Positions 21,854-30,968 of a DNA stretch of 64,000 bases are shown here, piece after piece. Below the pieces are notes generated by a model. It was not told the origin of the DNA and ran no database searches. It was given only the letters and a program-made list of their open reading frames with translations. Position 1 is the first letter of the stretch; every line of letters starts with the position of its first letter. The stretch comes from Shewanella eurypsychrophilus (lineage in GTDB: Bacteria > Pseudomonadota > Gammaproteobacteria > Enterobacterales > Shewanellaceae): assembly GCF_007004545.3 (NCBI RefSeq), contig NZ_CP045503.2:2760501-2824500 (forward strand). The letters run 5' to 3'. The position numbers and the translations under genes were made by a program.

Positions 21854-22128
21854 GTGATCACCTTTTTATGTATTAGGGTTTGTTCTACAAATTGATTATG
21901 TTCGATCTGTGTATAAGCAGCTAGGAGCTTCTCTAGACCGCGGGCTTGCACGTCAGTTTTAAGCAGAAAAACAGTCTTATCATTTAACCGGCTCTTCCAT
22001 TTTTGTATAAGGAGAGCGTTAACGCCATTACCGGAAAACATAAAGCTATCTTCTACAGCCGCATACTTGAGTGCACAATCTAAGGCTCTGTCTTGACCGG
22101 GTGAGGTTTGAATATGATGTAAAATCAT
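21847..22128 (-). CDS. tusB: Sulfur relay protein TusB (DsrH family)
   Basis: Small (93 aa) subunit of the TusBCD sulfurtransferase. [20 protein letters not shown] is the usual N-terminus, and the C-terminus ends in VITW-type aromatic as in family members. It lacks a catalytic Cys, as expected for TusB. One-base overlap with tusC. Confidence 0.9.
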   Translation of the reverse strand: MILHHIQTSPGQDRALDCALKYAAVEDSFMFSGNGVNALLIQKWKSRLNDKTVFLLKTDVQARGLEKLLAAYTQIEHNQFVEQTLIHKKVITW

Positions 22129-22484
22129 TAGAAAACGAGTACCTCATCGGCTAGCTGAATATGATCTGAAATTGTCTGAGTGTCTGCGATAGTGAGAGCG
22201 ATAGTTAATTCTGCTTCTGATAGTCCGAACTGTGCAAGTGAATCAGAGCAAACGAGTACCGTATCAATATCGTAGAGTGACAATGCGCCAAATGTTGCAA
22301 TGTAATCTTTGGCACCGGCCTGTTCAGGCTTTTGCTTAGGAAGCAGATTTAATACCCCTTCATCCATAAAGATTAAACTGACTTCTTGCTCGAAGCTTGC
22401 ACTTAATAGCGCAAGATCTAGCGCTTCTCGACCCTGGGCTGTCCCATGAGGGGCGCGGCGAAAAATAATGGTTATTTTTTTCAT
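22128..22484 (-). CDS. tusC: Sulfur relay protein TusC (DsrF family)
   Basis: 118 aa, pattern ITIIFRRAPHGTAQGREALD is the TusC N-terminus; it forms the middle subunit of the TusBCD hexamer. One-base overlaps with both tusD and tusB indicate translational coupling. Confidence 0.92.
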   Translation of the reverse strand: MKKITIIFRRAPHGTAQGREALDLALLSASFEQEVSLIFMDEGVLNLLPKQKPEQAGAKDYIATFGALSLYDIDTVLVCSDSLAQFGLSEAELTIALTIADTQTISDHIQLADEVLVF

Positions 22485-22873
22485 TAAAAACTTACCACTC
22501 GATCGGCTTTCTCTATTCCTGTCACTAATTCACCTAGGCCACCCATAATGAAAGGAGCTTGCATGTTCCAGTGGCTGAGCTGGCTTTCGTTTGCTTCTGT
22601 TTCTGAAATGATCCCGCGCCTTAGCGCTGCCGATACACAGTTGACTAACTGGAGATCATACTCAGTCGCTAGCGAGCGCCATGCTTGTGTAATGTCATAT
22701 TCGTCAGATGCGGGGCTATTAAATGTATTAGTGTTATAGACACCATCTTGATAAAAAAAGATCCGTATGATCTCATGACCCATCTCGAGAGCGGATTTTG
22801 CGAAGAGGTAGGCATTATAACTGGCGGAACTTGCGTACGCTGCACCGTTAACCTGAATGATAAATTTGCTCAT
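22484..22873 (-). CDS. tusD: Sulfurtransferase TusD (DsrE family)
   Basis: Catalytic subunit that receives persulfide sulfur from TusA. 129 aa; KFIIQVNGAAYASSASYNAY is typical and the conserved Cys is in LQLVNCVSAALRRGI near residue 79. The ATG follows directly after a T-rich terminator-like hairpin, with no Shine-Dalgarno in the last 12 bases (TTTTTTTTGTC before ATG), which is odd for the first gene of an operon. Confidence 0.92.
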   Translation of the reverse strand: MSKFIIQVNGAAYASSASYNAYLFAKSALEMGHEIIRIFFYQDGVYNTNTFNSPASDEYDITQAWRSLATEYDLQLVNCVSAALRRGIISETEANESQLSHWNMQAPFIMGGLGELVTGIEKADRVVSF

Positions 22874-22876
22874 GAC

Positions 22877-22908
22877 AAAAAAAATGGCCCTAAAAGTAGG
22901 ACCATTTT
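22877..22908 (-). terminator. Terminator-like hairpin between yccA and tusD
   Basis: On the minus strand AAAATGGTCCTA pairs with TAGGGCCATTTT, followed by a run of eight T that ends four bases before the tusD ATG. Confidence 0.7.
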
Positions 22909-22931
22909 AACTCAATTAAATTTAATTGGTA

Positions 22932-23591
22932 TTAGTCATCGTTGCCGATGCCCATTAAATGCAGAAGGCTGATGAACAGATTGAGAAAATCTAGGTAAAG
23001 CGAGATAGTTGCGCGGATATAGTTAGTTTCACCACCGTTAACGATGCGGCTTGTATCGTACAAGATAAAACCTGTCATTAGCAGCGCAATCCCAGCGTTA
23101 AGTGCCATAAACACCATACCGTTACCCAGGAACATGTTAACCAGCAAACCAACCACCATGATGACTAGGCCAGCAATTAGAAAGCCTCTCATGAAAGAGA
23201 AATCTTTCTTGGTGGTAATAGCATAACCAGATAAGGTAACAAAAATGATTGAGGTTAATCCCAGCGCTTGCATGATCAGTTGTGGTCCGTTAGCCATACC
23301 GGCGTAATGGTTCAAGATATAACCCAGTGAAGCGCCTTGCATACCGGTAAATGCGAATACCCAGAAGATCCCGGCACTGGAGTCGGCCTTTTTTAGGGTA
23401 ACAAATAATAACACTAAACTACCGATTGATAATCCAAGTGACATCATCGGCCCGATAGCCAAAGCCATTGCCAAACCTGCACATACCGCAGAGAAAGCTA
23501 ACGTCATCGAAAGTAGCATATAAGTGTTTTTTAGAAGCTTATTCACTTCCAGTGTGGAAGCTCCTGTTGAATACATTGTTTGTTGCGTCAT
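22932..23591 (-). CDS. yccA: Bax inhibitor-1/YccA family membrane protein
   Basis: 219 aa with seven hydrophobic spans and the BI-1 motif regions (LLKNTYMLLSMTLAFSAVCA; FILYDTSRIVNGG; YLDFLNLFISLLHLMG). E. coli YccA is a substrate and modulator of the FtsH protease; the Ca-leak role of other BI-1 proteins is not assured here. Start ATG 23591 follows GGAGAGATTT. It neighbours the tus operon, as in E. coli. Confidence 0.92.
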   Translation of the reverse strand: MTQQTMYSTGASTLEVNKLLKNTYMLLSMTLAFSAVCAGLAMALAIGPMMSLGLSIGSLVLLFVTLKKADSSAGIFWVFAFTGMQGASLGYILNHYAGMANGPQLIMQALGLTSIIFVTLSGYAITTKKDFSFMRGFLIAGLVIMVVGLLVNMFLGNGMVFMALNAGIALLMTGFILYDTSRIVNGGETNYIRATISLYLDFLNLFISLLHLMGIGNDD

Positions 23592-23795
23592 AAATCTCTC
23601 CAGTGACCCTTGAAATCGAGTGTTTTTCTTGATGCTTGTAATTAGATAGTGATTAAGTGAAAGAGTTCCATGTTCTTTGATTAACCCCTATACATGTAGG
23701 CAAGTAATTGAATCATACCTTAGCTTGGTAGGGGGTTAAAGTCACAAAGTGTATTTTGCCTCTTCAAGTGGCAAATTATGCGAGCGTTTCCCTAT

Positions 23796-24698
23796 TTATA
23801 GAAACCAATCATGGTGTAGCTTCTTACTGTCGCCTAAATAATCGAGTACCCAAGACATGGCTGGCGATTTATTTGCGCCATTCCAAGCCATACAACATGG
23901 GCTAGGGGCCTTAGGTCGCTCTATCTCTTTCTGTATTAAGGCGCCTGTTTTGATAAATGGCTCGGCAAAGTGCAAAGGGATATAACCAATCCCCAAGCCT
24001 TCACGAAAACAATTAATGGCTCGGATCCAATCAGGAACCACTAAGCGTCTTTGATTTTCTAACAACCAAGTCATTCGTTTGGGGATCTCTCGAGAAGTAT
24101 CCTCAAGACAAATAGTGGGGTATTCACGTAGTTCATCATCCATGAGTGGTCTATCTATCTGAGCTAAAGGATGCTTCTTGCTGACAATAAAGGCCCACTC
24201 TATTTCACCCATATCTCTGAAATGATAATCTCCGCCGACAGGGATAGCAGTCGTGGCCCCGATAGCAATATCACTACGACCACTGGCAATTGACTCCCAA
24301 ACGCCATTGAAGACTTCAATACGGATAATTAGTTCTATATTTGTAAAATTACGGTAAAAGTCAGCAATGAGTACACTGATCTTGTCTGCCCTGACTATAT
24401 TATCAAATGCTATAGAAAGAGTAGGTTGCCAACCATTTGCAATACGCTTGGTATCATCTTTTATTGCTGCCATATTAGTCAGCACCTTGCGAATTTGTTT
24501 AACAAAATGCTCACCTGCAGGTGTTAAACTCACACTGCGATGATGGCGTTCAAATAAACTGACGCCTAAATCGCTTTCTACTTGTTTTACTGCATAACTG
24601 ACTGCTGAAGGTACTTTGTGCAATTTGTTAGCTGCAGCCGTGAAACTACCTACCCGCGCGACCATATCGATTAGTTGCATAGATTGTTCAGAAAGCAT
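23796..24698 (-). CDS. punR: LysR-family regulator, PunR-like
   Basis: 300-residue LysR regulator: N-terminal winged HTH (about 1-60, VGSFTAAANKLHKVPSAVSY) and a C-terminal substrate-binding domain. It matches E. coli PunR (YdhB) strikingly from memory (HKVPSAVSYAVKQ; FNGVWESIASGR; IAIGATTAIPVGG; LPKRxTWLL-type stretch), and is divergent from a PunC-like transporter exactly as ydhB/ydhC. PunR activates punC in response to purine nucleosides (published for E. coli). The 128-bp gap to punC holds the probable shared operator. Confidence 0.85.
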   Translation of the reverse strand: MLSEQSMQLIDMVARVGSFTAAANKLHKVPSAVSYAVKQVESDLGVSLFERHHRSVSLTPAGEHFVKQIRKVLTNMAAIKDDTKRIANGWQPTLSIAFDNIVRADKISVLIADFYRNFTNIELIIRIEVFNGVWESIASGRSDIAIGATTAIPVGGDYHFRDMGEIEWAFIVSKKHPLAQIDRPLMDDELREYPTICLEDTSREIPKRMTWLLENQRRLVVPDWIRAINCFREGLGIGYIPLHFAEPFIKTGALIQKEIERPKAPSPCCMAWNGANKSPAMSWVLDYLGDSKKLHHDWFL

Positions 24699-24826
24699 AC
24701 TCGCATTTCCCTGCTGTGAGTTTTTTTGAAGGCTGATATCAAAATTAAACGTTTCACTTCAATTTAGCAAGTGTTTAGACTGCGCAGCCCATTAATTATC
24801 TTTAGACTTTATCAGTAGTTATTTTT

Positions 24827-26086
24827 ATGAATTCAGTATCCGATACCAAATATTATTTTTTCCTATCTTACTTAGCTTTACTTAGCATGCTAGGTTTTAT
24901 TGCAACCGATATGTACTTACCTGCATTCAAAGCAATCGAAATCAGTATGCAGGCAACACCATCTCAGATCGCCAGTTCATTAACAAGCTTCCTGGCTGGT
25001 TTAGCCATCGGCCAGTTACTCTACGGGCCTTTAGTTCAACGCATAGGTAAACGTTATGCGTTACTTGTAGGCTTATTCATCTTCGCCATCGCCAGCTTTT
25101 CAATTGCATCGAGTGAATCTGTGCTGGCATTTAATATCTCTCGTTTCTTCCAAGCTCTGGGTGCCTGTAGTGCCGGAGTTATCTGGCAAGCGATTGTTAT
25201 TGAAAAATATGACGCTGCCAAAGCGCAAAATGTGTTCTCTAATATCATGCCGCTGGTTGCCTTGTCTCCGGCGTTAGCACCTTTGCTAGGTGCATTTGTA
25301 TTGGATATCACGGGTTGGCAGAGCATATTTTTACTGCTGACAGGTTTAGCCGTGATTTTAATGCTAATGACTTTCGTGTTTGTTCCTAAAGAAAAAAAAC
25401 CTACTGGTACAGAAGCCAAGCCATCAGTAATGTCATATTGGGGTTTACTCAATAATCCTAAATATTTAGGCAACGTGATCATATTCGGTGCTTGTTCAGG
25501 TGCATTTTTTGCGTACTTGACCGTTTGGCCGATAGTGATGGAGCAGCATGGATTTGCTGCAAAAGAGATAGGTTTAAGCTTTATACCACAAACAATTATG
25601 TTCATTGTGGGTGGCTATGCCAGCAAAACCTTGATCAGAAAAGTGGGGGTTGAATCCGCGTTATCTGCACTATTAAGCTTATTTGCAATTTGTGTTGTCG
25701 CAATCATCGCTAGCACGCTTGTTTTCTCATTCAGCAGCATTCTGCCTCTGTTAATCTCATTTTCAGTTCTAGCGGCCGCCAATGGTGCAATATATCCAAT
25801 TGTGGTTAACAGTGCTTTACAAGAGTTTACTCAGCATGCGACAAAAGCTGCTGGTTTGCAGAACTTCTTGCAGATCAGCATCGCCTTTGGCGCGTCAAGT
25901 CTAGTGGCTATGTGGGCATCATTGGGTGAGCTGGCAATAGGCTGGGGGATATTGCTTTGCTCTGTCGGTGTACTATTGGGCTATCTACTTAGGAAAAATA
26001 GTTCTTGGTCACAAGTAAGAGCAAACTTTGTTACGATCGATCCTGCTCGAATTGCAATTAACTGTGATGAGAACGAACCTAAGTAA
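24827..26086 (+). CDS. punC: MFS transporter of the Bcr/CflA type, PunC-like purine nucleoside importer
   Basis: 419 aa, 12 membrane spans. N-terminus YLALLSMLGFIATDMYLPAF is the DHA1 Bcr/CflA signature, and the central AIMPLVALSPALAPLLGAFV-like stretch (here SNIMPLVALSPALAPLLGAF) closely resembles E. coli PunC (YdhC), which takes up adenosine and other purine nucleosides. Substrate is inferred from similarity and from the divergent PunR-like gene. This fits the purine theme of the first kilobases. A drug-efflux role, common in the wider family, cannot be ruled out. Confidence 0.82.
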   Translation: MNSVSDTKYYFFLSYLALLSMLGFIATDMYLPAFKAIEISMQATPSQIASSLTSFLAGLAIGQLLYGPLVQRIGKRYALLVGLFIFAIASFSIASSESVLAFNISRFFQALGACSAGVIWQAIVIEKYDAAKAQNVFSNIMPLVALSPALAPLLGAFVLDITGWQSIFLLLTGLAVILMLMTFVFVPKEKKPTGTEAKPSVMSYWGLLNNPKYLGNVIIFGACSGAFFAYLTVWPIVMEQHGFAAKEIGLSFIPQTIMFIVGGYASKTLIRKVGVESALSALLSLFAICVVAIIASTLVFSFSSILPLLISFSVLAAANGAIYPIVVNSALQEFTQHATKAAGLQNFLQISIAFGASSLVAMWASLGELAIGWGILLCSVGVLLGYLLRKNSSWSQVRANFVTIDPARIAINCDENEPK

Positions 26087-26188
26087 TCAATAGCAGTTAA
26101 AAGGCAGTTAAATAATAGACGAATAGCGACAATATTGAGCGGTCAGTCACTTAGTTAGGCTTTATGGTTAAAAAGTTTATTTAAGCAC

Positions 26189-26217
26189 TTTACAAGTTCC
26201 CTGTGTCGCTATATTAT
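26189..26217 (+). promoter_or_regulatory. Promoter of tRNA-Ser
   Basis: TTTACA (26189-26194), 17-bp spacer, TATTAT (26212-26217), then a GC-rich discriminator tcgcggcg; the tRNA starts 11 bp later. Confidence 0.6.
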
Positions 26218-26228
26218 TCGCGGCGTTC

Positions 26229-26319
26229 GGAGAGATGGCAGAGTGGTCGAATGCACCGGTCTTGAAAACCGGCACGGGTTTATAGCCCGTCTAGGGTTCA
26301 AATCCCTATCTCTCCGCCA
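26229..26319 (+). tRNA. tRNA-Ser(TGA)
   Basis: 91 nt with a long variable arm. Acceptor GGAGAGA; anticodon stem CCGGT/ACCGG with loop CTTGAAA gives anticodon TGA; T-arm TAGGG-TTCAAAT-CCCTA; CCA encoded. Confidence 0.95.
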
Positions 26320-26332
26320 CATTCAGATGAAG

Positions 26333-26361
26333 CCCCTAGCAGAAATGCTAGGGGTTTTTTC
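26333..26361 (+). terminator. Terminator after tRNA-Ser
   Basis: cccctagc (26333-26340) pairs with gctagggg (26347-26354), then six T. Confidence 0.9.
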
Positions 26362-26385
26362 GTTTAGGAAAGAAATAGTTTGATA

Positions 26386-26434
26386 GAGAGATGAACCCTT
26401 GGGTTCCTAATATAAGATCGCTATCTCTCCGCCA
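26386..26434 (+). pseudogene. tRNA-Ser remnant, first echo
   Basis: gagagatgaaccc... keeps the tRNA-Ser 5' acceptor (gagagatg) and its 3' acceptor with CCA (ctatctctccgcca), with the centre lost. The 22-bp ctatctctccgccacattca-ga is identical at 26306-26327 and 26421-26442. Confidence 0.55.
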
Positions 26435-26441
26435 CATTCAG

Positions 26442-26475
26442 AAAAGCCCGTTATCGAAAGATAGCGGGCTTTTTC
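26442..26475 (+). terminator. Second terminator after the tRNA-Ser remnant
   Basis: aaaagcccgttatc pairs with gatagcgggctttt around gaaa. The tRNA 3' end plus terminator module is thus present twice. Confidence 0.85.
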
Positions 26476-26496
26476 GTTCTTACTTTTAAATATCGG

Positions 26497-26545
26497 AATG
26501 TGTCCCTCGTGTTCCTATTGTTTAAGTCAGCTATCTCGTCGCTAT
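26497..26545 (+). pseudogene. tRNA-Ser remnant, second, weaker echo
   Basis: The segment ccctcgtgttcctattgttt...agctatctcgtcgct aligns with cccttgggttcctaatataa...cgctatctctccgcc of the first echo. It is a further decayed copy. The rest of 26546-26758 shows no gene. Confidence 0.4.
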
Positions 26546-26758
26546 TTTTAAGAACGTTTAAATTTTAACAGTGTGTAGTAGCATCATCATATCTGTTACT
26601 TCTTGTGTAACCATAAGTTTTCATAGGGTATTATATTGTTAATTTACTCAGCTTTTGGCTGTATTATCTTGTTATTTAGCTCGTACTGGTTCAATCTTTG
26701 TTTTTTTACAGAATGACATCCATTTCATCCTGTAGCGGTACATAAAAGGAATTACTTT

Positions 26759-27613
26759 ATGAAGTTTAGAATGAACAAACTCGCCTTAGCATCCTCGGTC
26801 TTACTTTCTGCTTTCGTATTACAGGCATGTGATAGTGGCTCTACGACGCCAAGCCAAGATACAGCGACAGCTGAAAAACAAGTCACAGCTGAGGTCACCG
26901 CAATGAAAACTTTGGATATCAATGTTATCTATTTAGACCGTAGAATGTTGCCACCTAATGCAGTACTCGAGGTGACACTGGAAGATATTTCTAAGGCCGA
27001 TGCAGCCTCAGAGGTGATTGCCACTCAGTCTTTAACAGATATAGGTACACCACCTTATGCCGTGGGTATCGAATACGATGCCAGTAAGATACAAGATAGA
27101 CACAGATATAGCCTGCGCGCGACGATTAAGGTCGAAGACAGCTTAGTGTTTACATCGACGACTAACATAAACCCATTCGCCGAAGGCCAGAGTAAGCCTA
27201 TCGAGATTAAAGTGGATCGAGTCGCTCGTGCAAAGACAGCCGAGTCTGATAAAAAAGCCAATGCCGAGTTTACCAATACTTATTGGAAATTGATGAGTCT
27301 GGGTGAGAACCCTGCAAAATTAGGCGCTGGTGATAAAGAACTCTTTATCCAATTCGTCGCTGAGAAAAATGTCATCAAGGGTTTCTCTGGTTGTAATAAC
27401 TTCACCGGCGCTTTCGAGGCGAATCAAGGTAAGTTAACCATGGGGCCGGTAGCGGGTACACGTAAGATGTGTATGCAAGGTATGGATCAGGAACAAGCAT
27501 TCCTTCAATCTATCGGCGAGTTTGCCAGCTACAGCGTCAATGGTGAAGCACTGACAGTGAAGAGCGATAAGGGCGTTCTAATCGCAACTTTCGAGTCTCG
27601 TTACATGAACTAG
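26759..27613 (+). CDS. YbaY-domain plus META-domain lipoprotein
   Basis: 284-residue lipoprotein: signal peptide with lipobox LQAC (Cys at about 24). Residues about 50-150 resemble the YbaY family (LDINVIYLDRRMLPPNAVLE, ...YSLRATIKVEDSLVFTS), a beta-sandwich found with type III secretion lipoproteins but widespread. Residues about 170-280 are a META/HslJ domain (NTYWKLMSLGE, GFSGCNNFTGAFE, MGPVAGTRKMCM). META proteins are linked to novobiocin resistance and heat-inducible HslJ; role here unknown. Asp after the lipid Cys (CDSG) is the 'avoidance' signal that keeps lipoproteins in the inner membrane in enterics, so inner-membrane retention is possible. SD AAAAGGAA precedes the ATG. Confidence 0.85.
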   Translation: MKFRMNKLALASSVLLSAFVLQACDSGSTTPSQDTATAEKQVTAEVTAMKTLDINVIYLDRRMLPPNAVLEVTLEDISKADAASEVIATQSLTDIGTPPYAVGIEYDASKIQDRHRYSLRATIKVEDSLVFTSTTNINPFAEGQSKPIEIKVDRVARAKTAESDKKANAEFTNTYWKLMSLGENPAKLGAGDKELFIQFVAEKNVIKGFSGCNNFTGAFEANQGKLTMGPVAGTRKMCMQGMDQEQAFLQSIGEFASYSVNGEALTVKSDKGVLIATFESRYMN

Positions 27614-27660
27614 TCTTTTTTGACAAGTCATAGCTCTTTAATACCAGGAATATAAACATA

Positions 27661-27695
27661 AAAATGCCGCTCTGTTTCCAGAAGCGGCATTTTTG
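27661..27695. terminator. Bidirectional terminator between META lipoprotein and RND gene
   Basis: aaaatgccgct pairs with agcggcattttt, with A and T flanks on both sides. Confidence 0.85.
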
Positions 27696-27746
27696 ATTTA
27701 GTGTTAAAGCCTTAAGTTAATACCAAAGCTTCACATAAGCTGAATA

Positions 27747-30700
27747 TTATTTTATCAACTCTGGCTCCATGGCGTGATCATCGTCATGCTCAACACGAGA
27801 CTTGCTGCCGACCAACTTTTTAATATCTTCAATAGCGAGATACAAGCAAGGGATCAGCATCAGAGTGACCACAGTGGCAAACAGAACACCGAAGGCGAGG
27901 GAGGTCGCCATTGGGATCACCATTTTCGCCTGCATACTGGTTTCAGTCATGATGGGCATCAAGCCGATAAAGGTGGTCAGTGAGGTCAGCATAATGGCTC
28001 TGAAACGTCTGCAACCCGCCTCAAGTACCGCCGTCTTCATCGCAATGCCTGTCTCTCTAGACTTATTAATGTAATCCACCATCACCAGTGAATCATTCAC
28101 CACGACACCCGCTGCGGCGATGATACCGAACAGAGAAAGAGCACTTAAGTCGATTCCCATGATCATATGACCGAGTACTGAGCCAATGACGCCGAAGGGA
28201 ATGACTGCCATGATCATTAAGGGTTGGGAATAGGATTTCAGTGGTATGGCCAACAGGCTGTAAATGATCAACAAAGAGATGATGAAGTCTCTTAACTGAG
28301 TCTTAGCGCTGTCCATCTGTTCCTGAATATTACCCGACACTTCACTTTGTACTCGTGGATACTTCTTTAGCAGCTGAGGCATAAAGTTATCACGAATGTC
28401 CTGAGCCAGCTTGAAAGGTTCGGCCTGATCGGCATCGACAGAAGCCCAGACATTGATGGTACGGTTACCGTTTTCACGGCGAATGCCATTGACCCCTTGA
28501 GTGACTGTGATATTAACCACTTCCGAGAGTGGCACTTCGGCGCCTTGTGGGGTGACAATCAATACTTCGCTGACCTGAGCGATAGAATTACGCTCTCTTT
28601 CGGGATAGCGCAGCATCACCTTTATCTCTGAGCCATGTCTCAAGATACGTTGAGCTTCCAGACCATAGAAGCTATTACCCACTTGAGAGGCTATGTCGGC
28701 TAAGGTGAGACCCAGACCATAGGCCTGAGGTTTGAGTTCAAACTGCACCTCTTTCGCGCTGGATTGACGACTGTCGTTGACATCACCCACCCCCTTGAGG
28801 GAGTTAAGCTTAGCCTTGAGTTCATTCGAAGCGGCAATCAATTGTTGCTCATCTTTTCCTTCCAGGCGGAAACTGATGTCACCATCGTCACGACCACCAC
28901 CGAACAAGTTATCCTGAATTTCGAATGACTTCATTCCTGGTATGAGGGGCATGGCTTGACGCCATAGCTCAGCAAGCTCGAAGGTATCTAAGGGCCTAAG
29001 CTCGGGATCCACCAGCTTGGTCATGACTTCTGCCGAAGTACGCCCCTTAAGATCGACCTGCATGTCTGAGATCATGCCCTGACCATATTGCTCCTCAAGC
29101 TGCTTATCTACGTTATAAATAGCTTTCTCGATAGCGAGCGCCGCAGATAATGTCGCTTTCTCAGAAGCATCCACGTTCATCTCGAAGTTCACCCGAGGAA
29201 AATCATGGGGGATCTTAGGCTGTCCGATGAAGCGGATCATGCCACCGGCGTATAAACCTGCACAGATCAGTATAAAACTGATAAACAGCATAATGACCGT
29301 ATAGCGATACTTGACTGCACTGGTGAGCGTCGGGCGGTATATATTCTGAATAAAATGTTGTAGACCCGTATCGACCTTGCCTTGAATAAAGTTAACGCCA
29401 TTACGTAACCAATCCAAAGGATTTTTAGAGCCTGGTTTCACCTTGGTTCTAGGCTTCATTCTGGCCAAGTGTGATGGCAAGATGAGCTTTGACTCGACTA
29501 GCGAAAATATCAGGCATAAGATCACGATATAGCCTATGGCTTTACCGAAAGCGGAGGAGGGACCGTCATCGAGGGTCAGTGGCAAAAATGCCGCTATGGT
29601 GGTCAGTACGCCAAATGTTGCAGGCATGGCAACCCGCTTGACACCGCGGATTACATTTTCCAGACTCTGCCCATTTTGTTCACACTCATCGTGGGCGCTT
29701 TCACCCATGACAATGGCATCGTCCACCACGATGCCCAGTACCAAAATGAAGGCGAACAGGCTGATCACGTTCACTGTGACATCGATCATTGGCATTGGCA
29801 TGAAGAGCAGGGTGCCGAGGAAACAAACCGGCAGACCCATCATGACCCAGAATGCCAGACGCACCCGCAGGAACAGGGCTAACATCATAAAGACAAGTAC
29901 CGCACCGGTTTTCATGCTATCTAACATGAGATCTAAACGGCCTTCCAGGTAGTAGGTCATGTCAACCCAGGTCTCTAGCTTAAGCCCGTCAGGTAGTGCT
30001 TTTTGCTTCTCGGCGACATAGGCTTTAACGACCTCGGCCACATCTGTCATGCTTTGATCGTTCGCGGCACCGATAAAGAAGGTGACCGAGTTCTTACCGT
30101 TAAACTTTGAGTATTGAATACCTTCTTGAAAACCATCGATAACCGTAGCGATATCACCTAAGAGCACATTGGTACCATCTTGCAAGGTGATTAAAGGCAG
30201 GTTCTCGAACTCGTAACCTACGTAGGCCTGATTTTGAATTCTGAGGTTGATGTAACCGTTCTCGGCGCGGATCTGACCCGCCGACATGTTACGGGAGAAA
30301 CCACGAACTGCCTTGGCGACATCGTTAAACGTGAGTCCAAATTCACGCAACCTGTCTCGACTGACTTCGATGGCTATCTCATAATCCAGTCCGCCGTAAA
30401 AATCGGTGATGTTAACCAAAGGCAATTGCATTAACTCATCATGAATTTTCTCACCCAGTACCTTAAGTTGTCTTGGTGTCATATCACCGTACAAGCTCAT
30501 GTAGAGCACTTCTTGGCGCAGTTTAATACGCTCAACTTTTGGCCTTTCCATGCCATCGGGGAAACTGGATATCGAGTCTATTTCTGATTTGATCTCATCG
30601 AGTACGATTTGAGGATCGTAAGAATCCTCGATTCGAAAATAGCCAGTGGCAGAGTTACGATTAGAATAGGTGATCACCCGTTTGAGGCCTTGTACACTCT

Positions 30701-30965
30701 CAAGGGCTTCTTCAACCTTTATGGTGATCCCTTCCTCTACTTCTTGGGGGGCCGCGCCAGGATAGAAGGCATTAAATTCGACCCAGTTGATCTCTATCTG
30801 AGGGAAAAACTGCTTACGTATCGTATCGGCGGTCAAGAGACCACCTATGATAATGATCAGCATCAAGAGGTTAGCCGCAACACTGTTGCGGGCAAACCAG
30901 GCTATGATGCCCGTTTGTGTATCTTCGTGGGGTGTAGGTATCTGAGGCTCTTTGTTATCTGACAT
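27747..30965 (-). CDS. RND efflux permease (HAE1/AcrB-like)
   Basis: 1,072-residue inner-membrane proton antiporter of the RND superfamily, 12 spans with two large periplasmic loops. N-terminus FARNSVAANLLMLIIIIGG and the TM4 segment GIVVDDAIVMGESAHDECEQ contain the paired Asp (VDDAIV) used for proton relay. DAFYPGAAP-like FNAFYPGAAPQEVEEGI begins the porter domain. Three bases downstream of its adaptor and co-transcribed. This branch (tetracycline/'hydrophobic' RND subfamily of Shewanella and Vibrio) usually has no outer-membrane partner in the operon and would borrow TolC. Substrate unknown. Confidence 0.88.
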   Translation of the reverse strand: MSDNKEPQIPTPHEDTQTGIIAWFARNSVAANLLMLIIIIGGLLTADTIRKQFFPQIEINWVEFNAFYPGAAPQEVEEGITIKVEEALESVQGLKRVITYSNRNSATGYFRIEDSYDPQIVLDEIKSEIDSISSFPDGMERPKVERIKLRQEVLYMSLYGDMTPRQLKVLGEKIHDELMQLPLVNITDFYGGLDYEIAIEVSRDRLREFGLTFNDVAKAVRGFSRNMSAGQIRAENGYINLRIQNQAYVGYEFENLPLITLQDGTNVLLGDIATVIDGFQEGIQYSKFNGKNSVTFFIGAANDQSMTDVAEVVKAYVAEKQKALPDGLKLETWVDMTYYLEGRLDLMLDSMKTGAVLVFMMLALFLRVRLAFWVMMGLPVCFLGTLLFMPMPMIDVTVNVISLFAFILVLGIVVDDAIVMGESAHDECEQNGQSLENVIRGVKRVAMPATFGVLTTIAAFLPLTLDDGPSSAFGKAIGYIVILCLIFSLVESKLILPSHLARMKPRTKVKPGSKNPLDWLRNGVNFIQGKVDTGLQHFIQNIYRPTLTSAVKYRYTVIMLFISFILICAGLYAGGMIRFIGQPKIPHDFPRVNFEMNVDASEKATLSAALAIEKAIYNVDKQLEEQYGQGMISDMQVDLKGRTSAEVMTKLVDPELRPLDTFELAELWRQAMPLIPGMKSFEIQDNLFGGGRDDGDISFRLEGKDEQQLIAASNELKAKLNSLKGVGDVNDSRQSSAKEVQFELKPQAYGLGLTLADIASQVGNSFYGLEAQRILRHGSEIKVMLRYPERERNSIAQVSEVLIVTPQGAEVPLSEVVNITVTQGVNGIRRENGNRTINVWASVDADQAEPFKLAQDIRDNFMPQLLKKYPRVQSEVSGNIQEQMDSAKTQLRDFIISLLIIYSLLAIPLKSYSQPLMIMAVIPFGVIGSVLGHMIMGIDLSALSLFGIIAAAGVVVNDSLVMVDYINKSRETGIAMKTAVLEAGCRRFRAIMLTSLTTFIGLMPIMTETSMQAKMVIPMATSLAFGVLFATVVTLMLIPCLYLAIEDIKKLVGSKSRVEHDDDHAMEPELIK

Positions 30966-30968
30966 GGA

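Noticed and set aside
25054..25605. 183-aa minus-strand frame inside punC
   Set aside because: Antisense of a transporter with clear similarity; no SD or domain.
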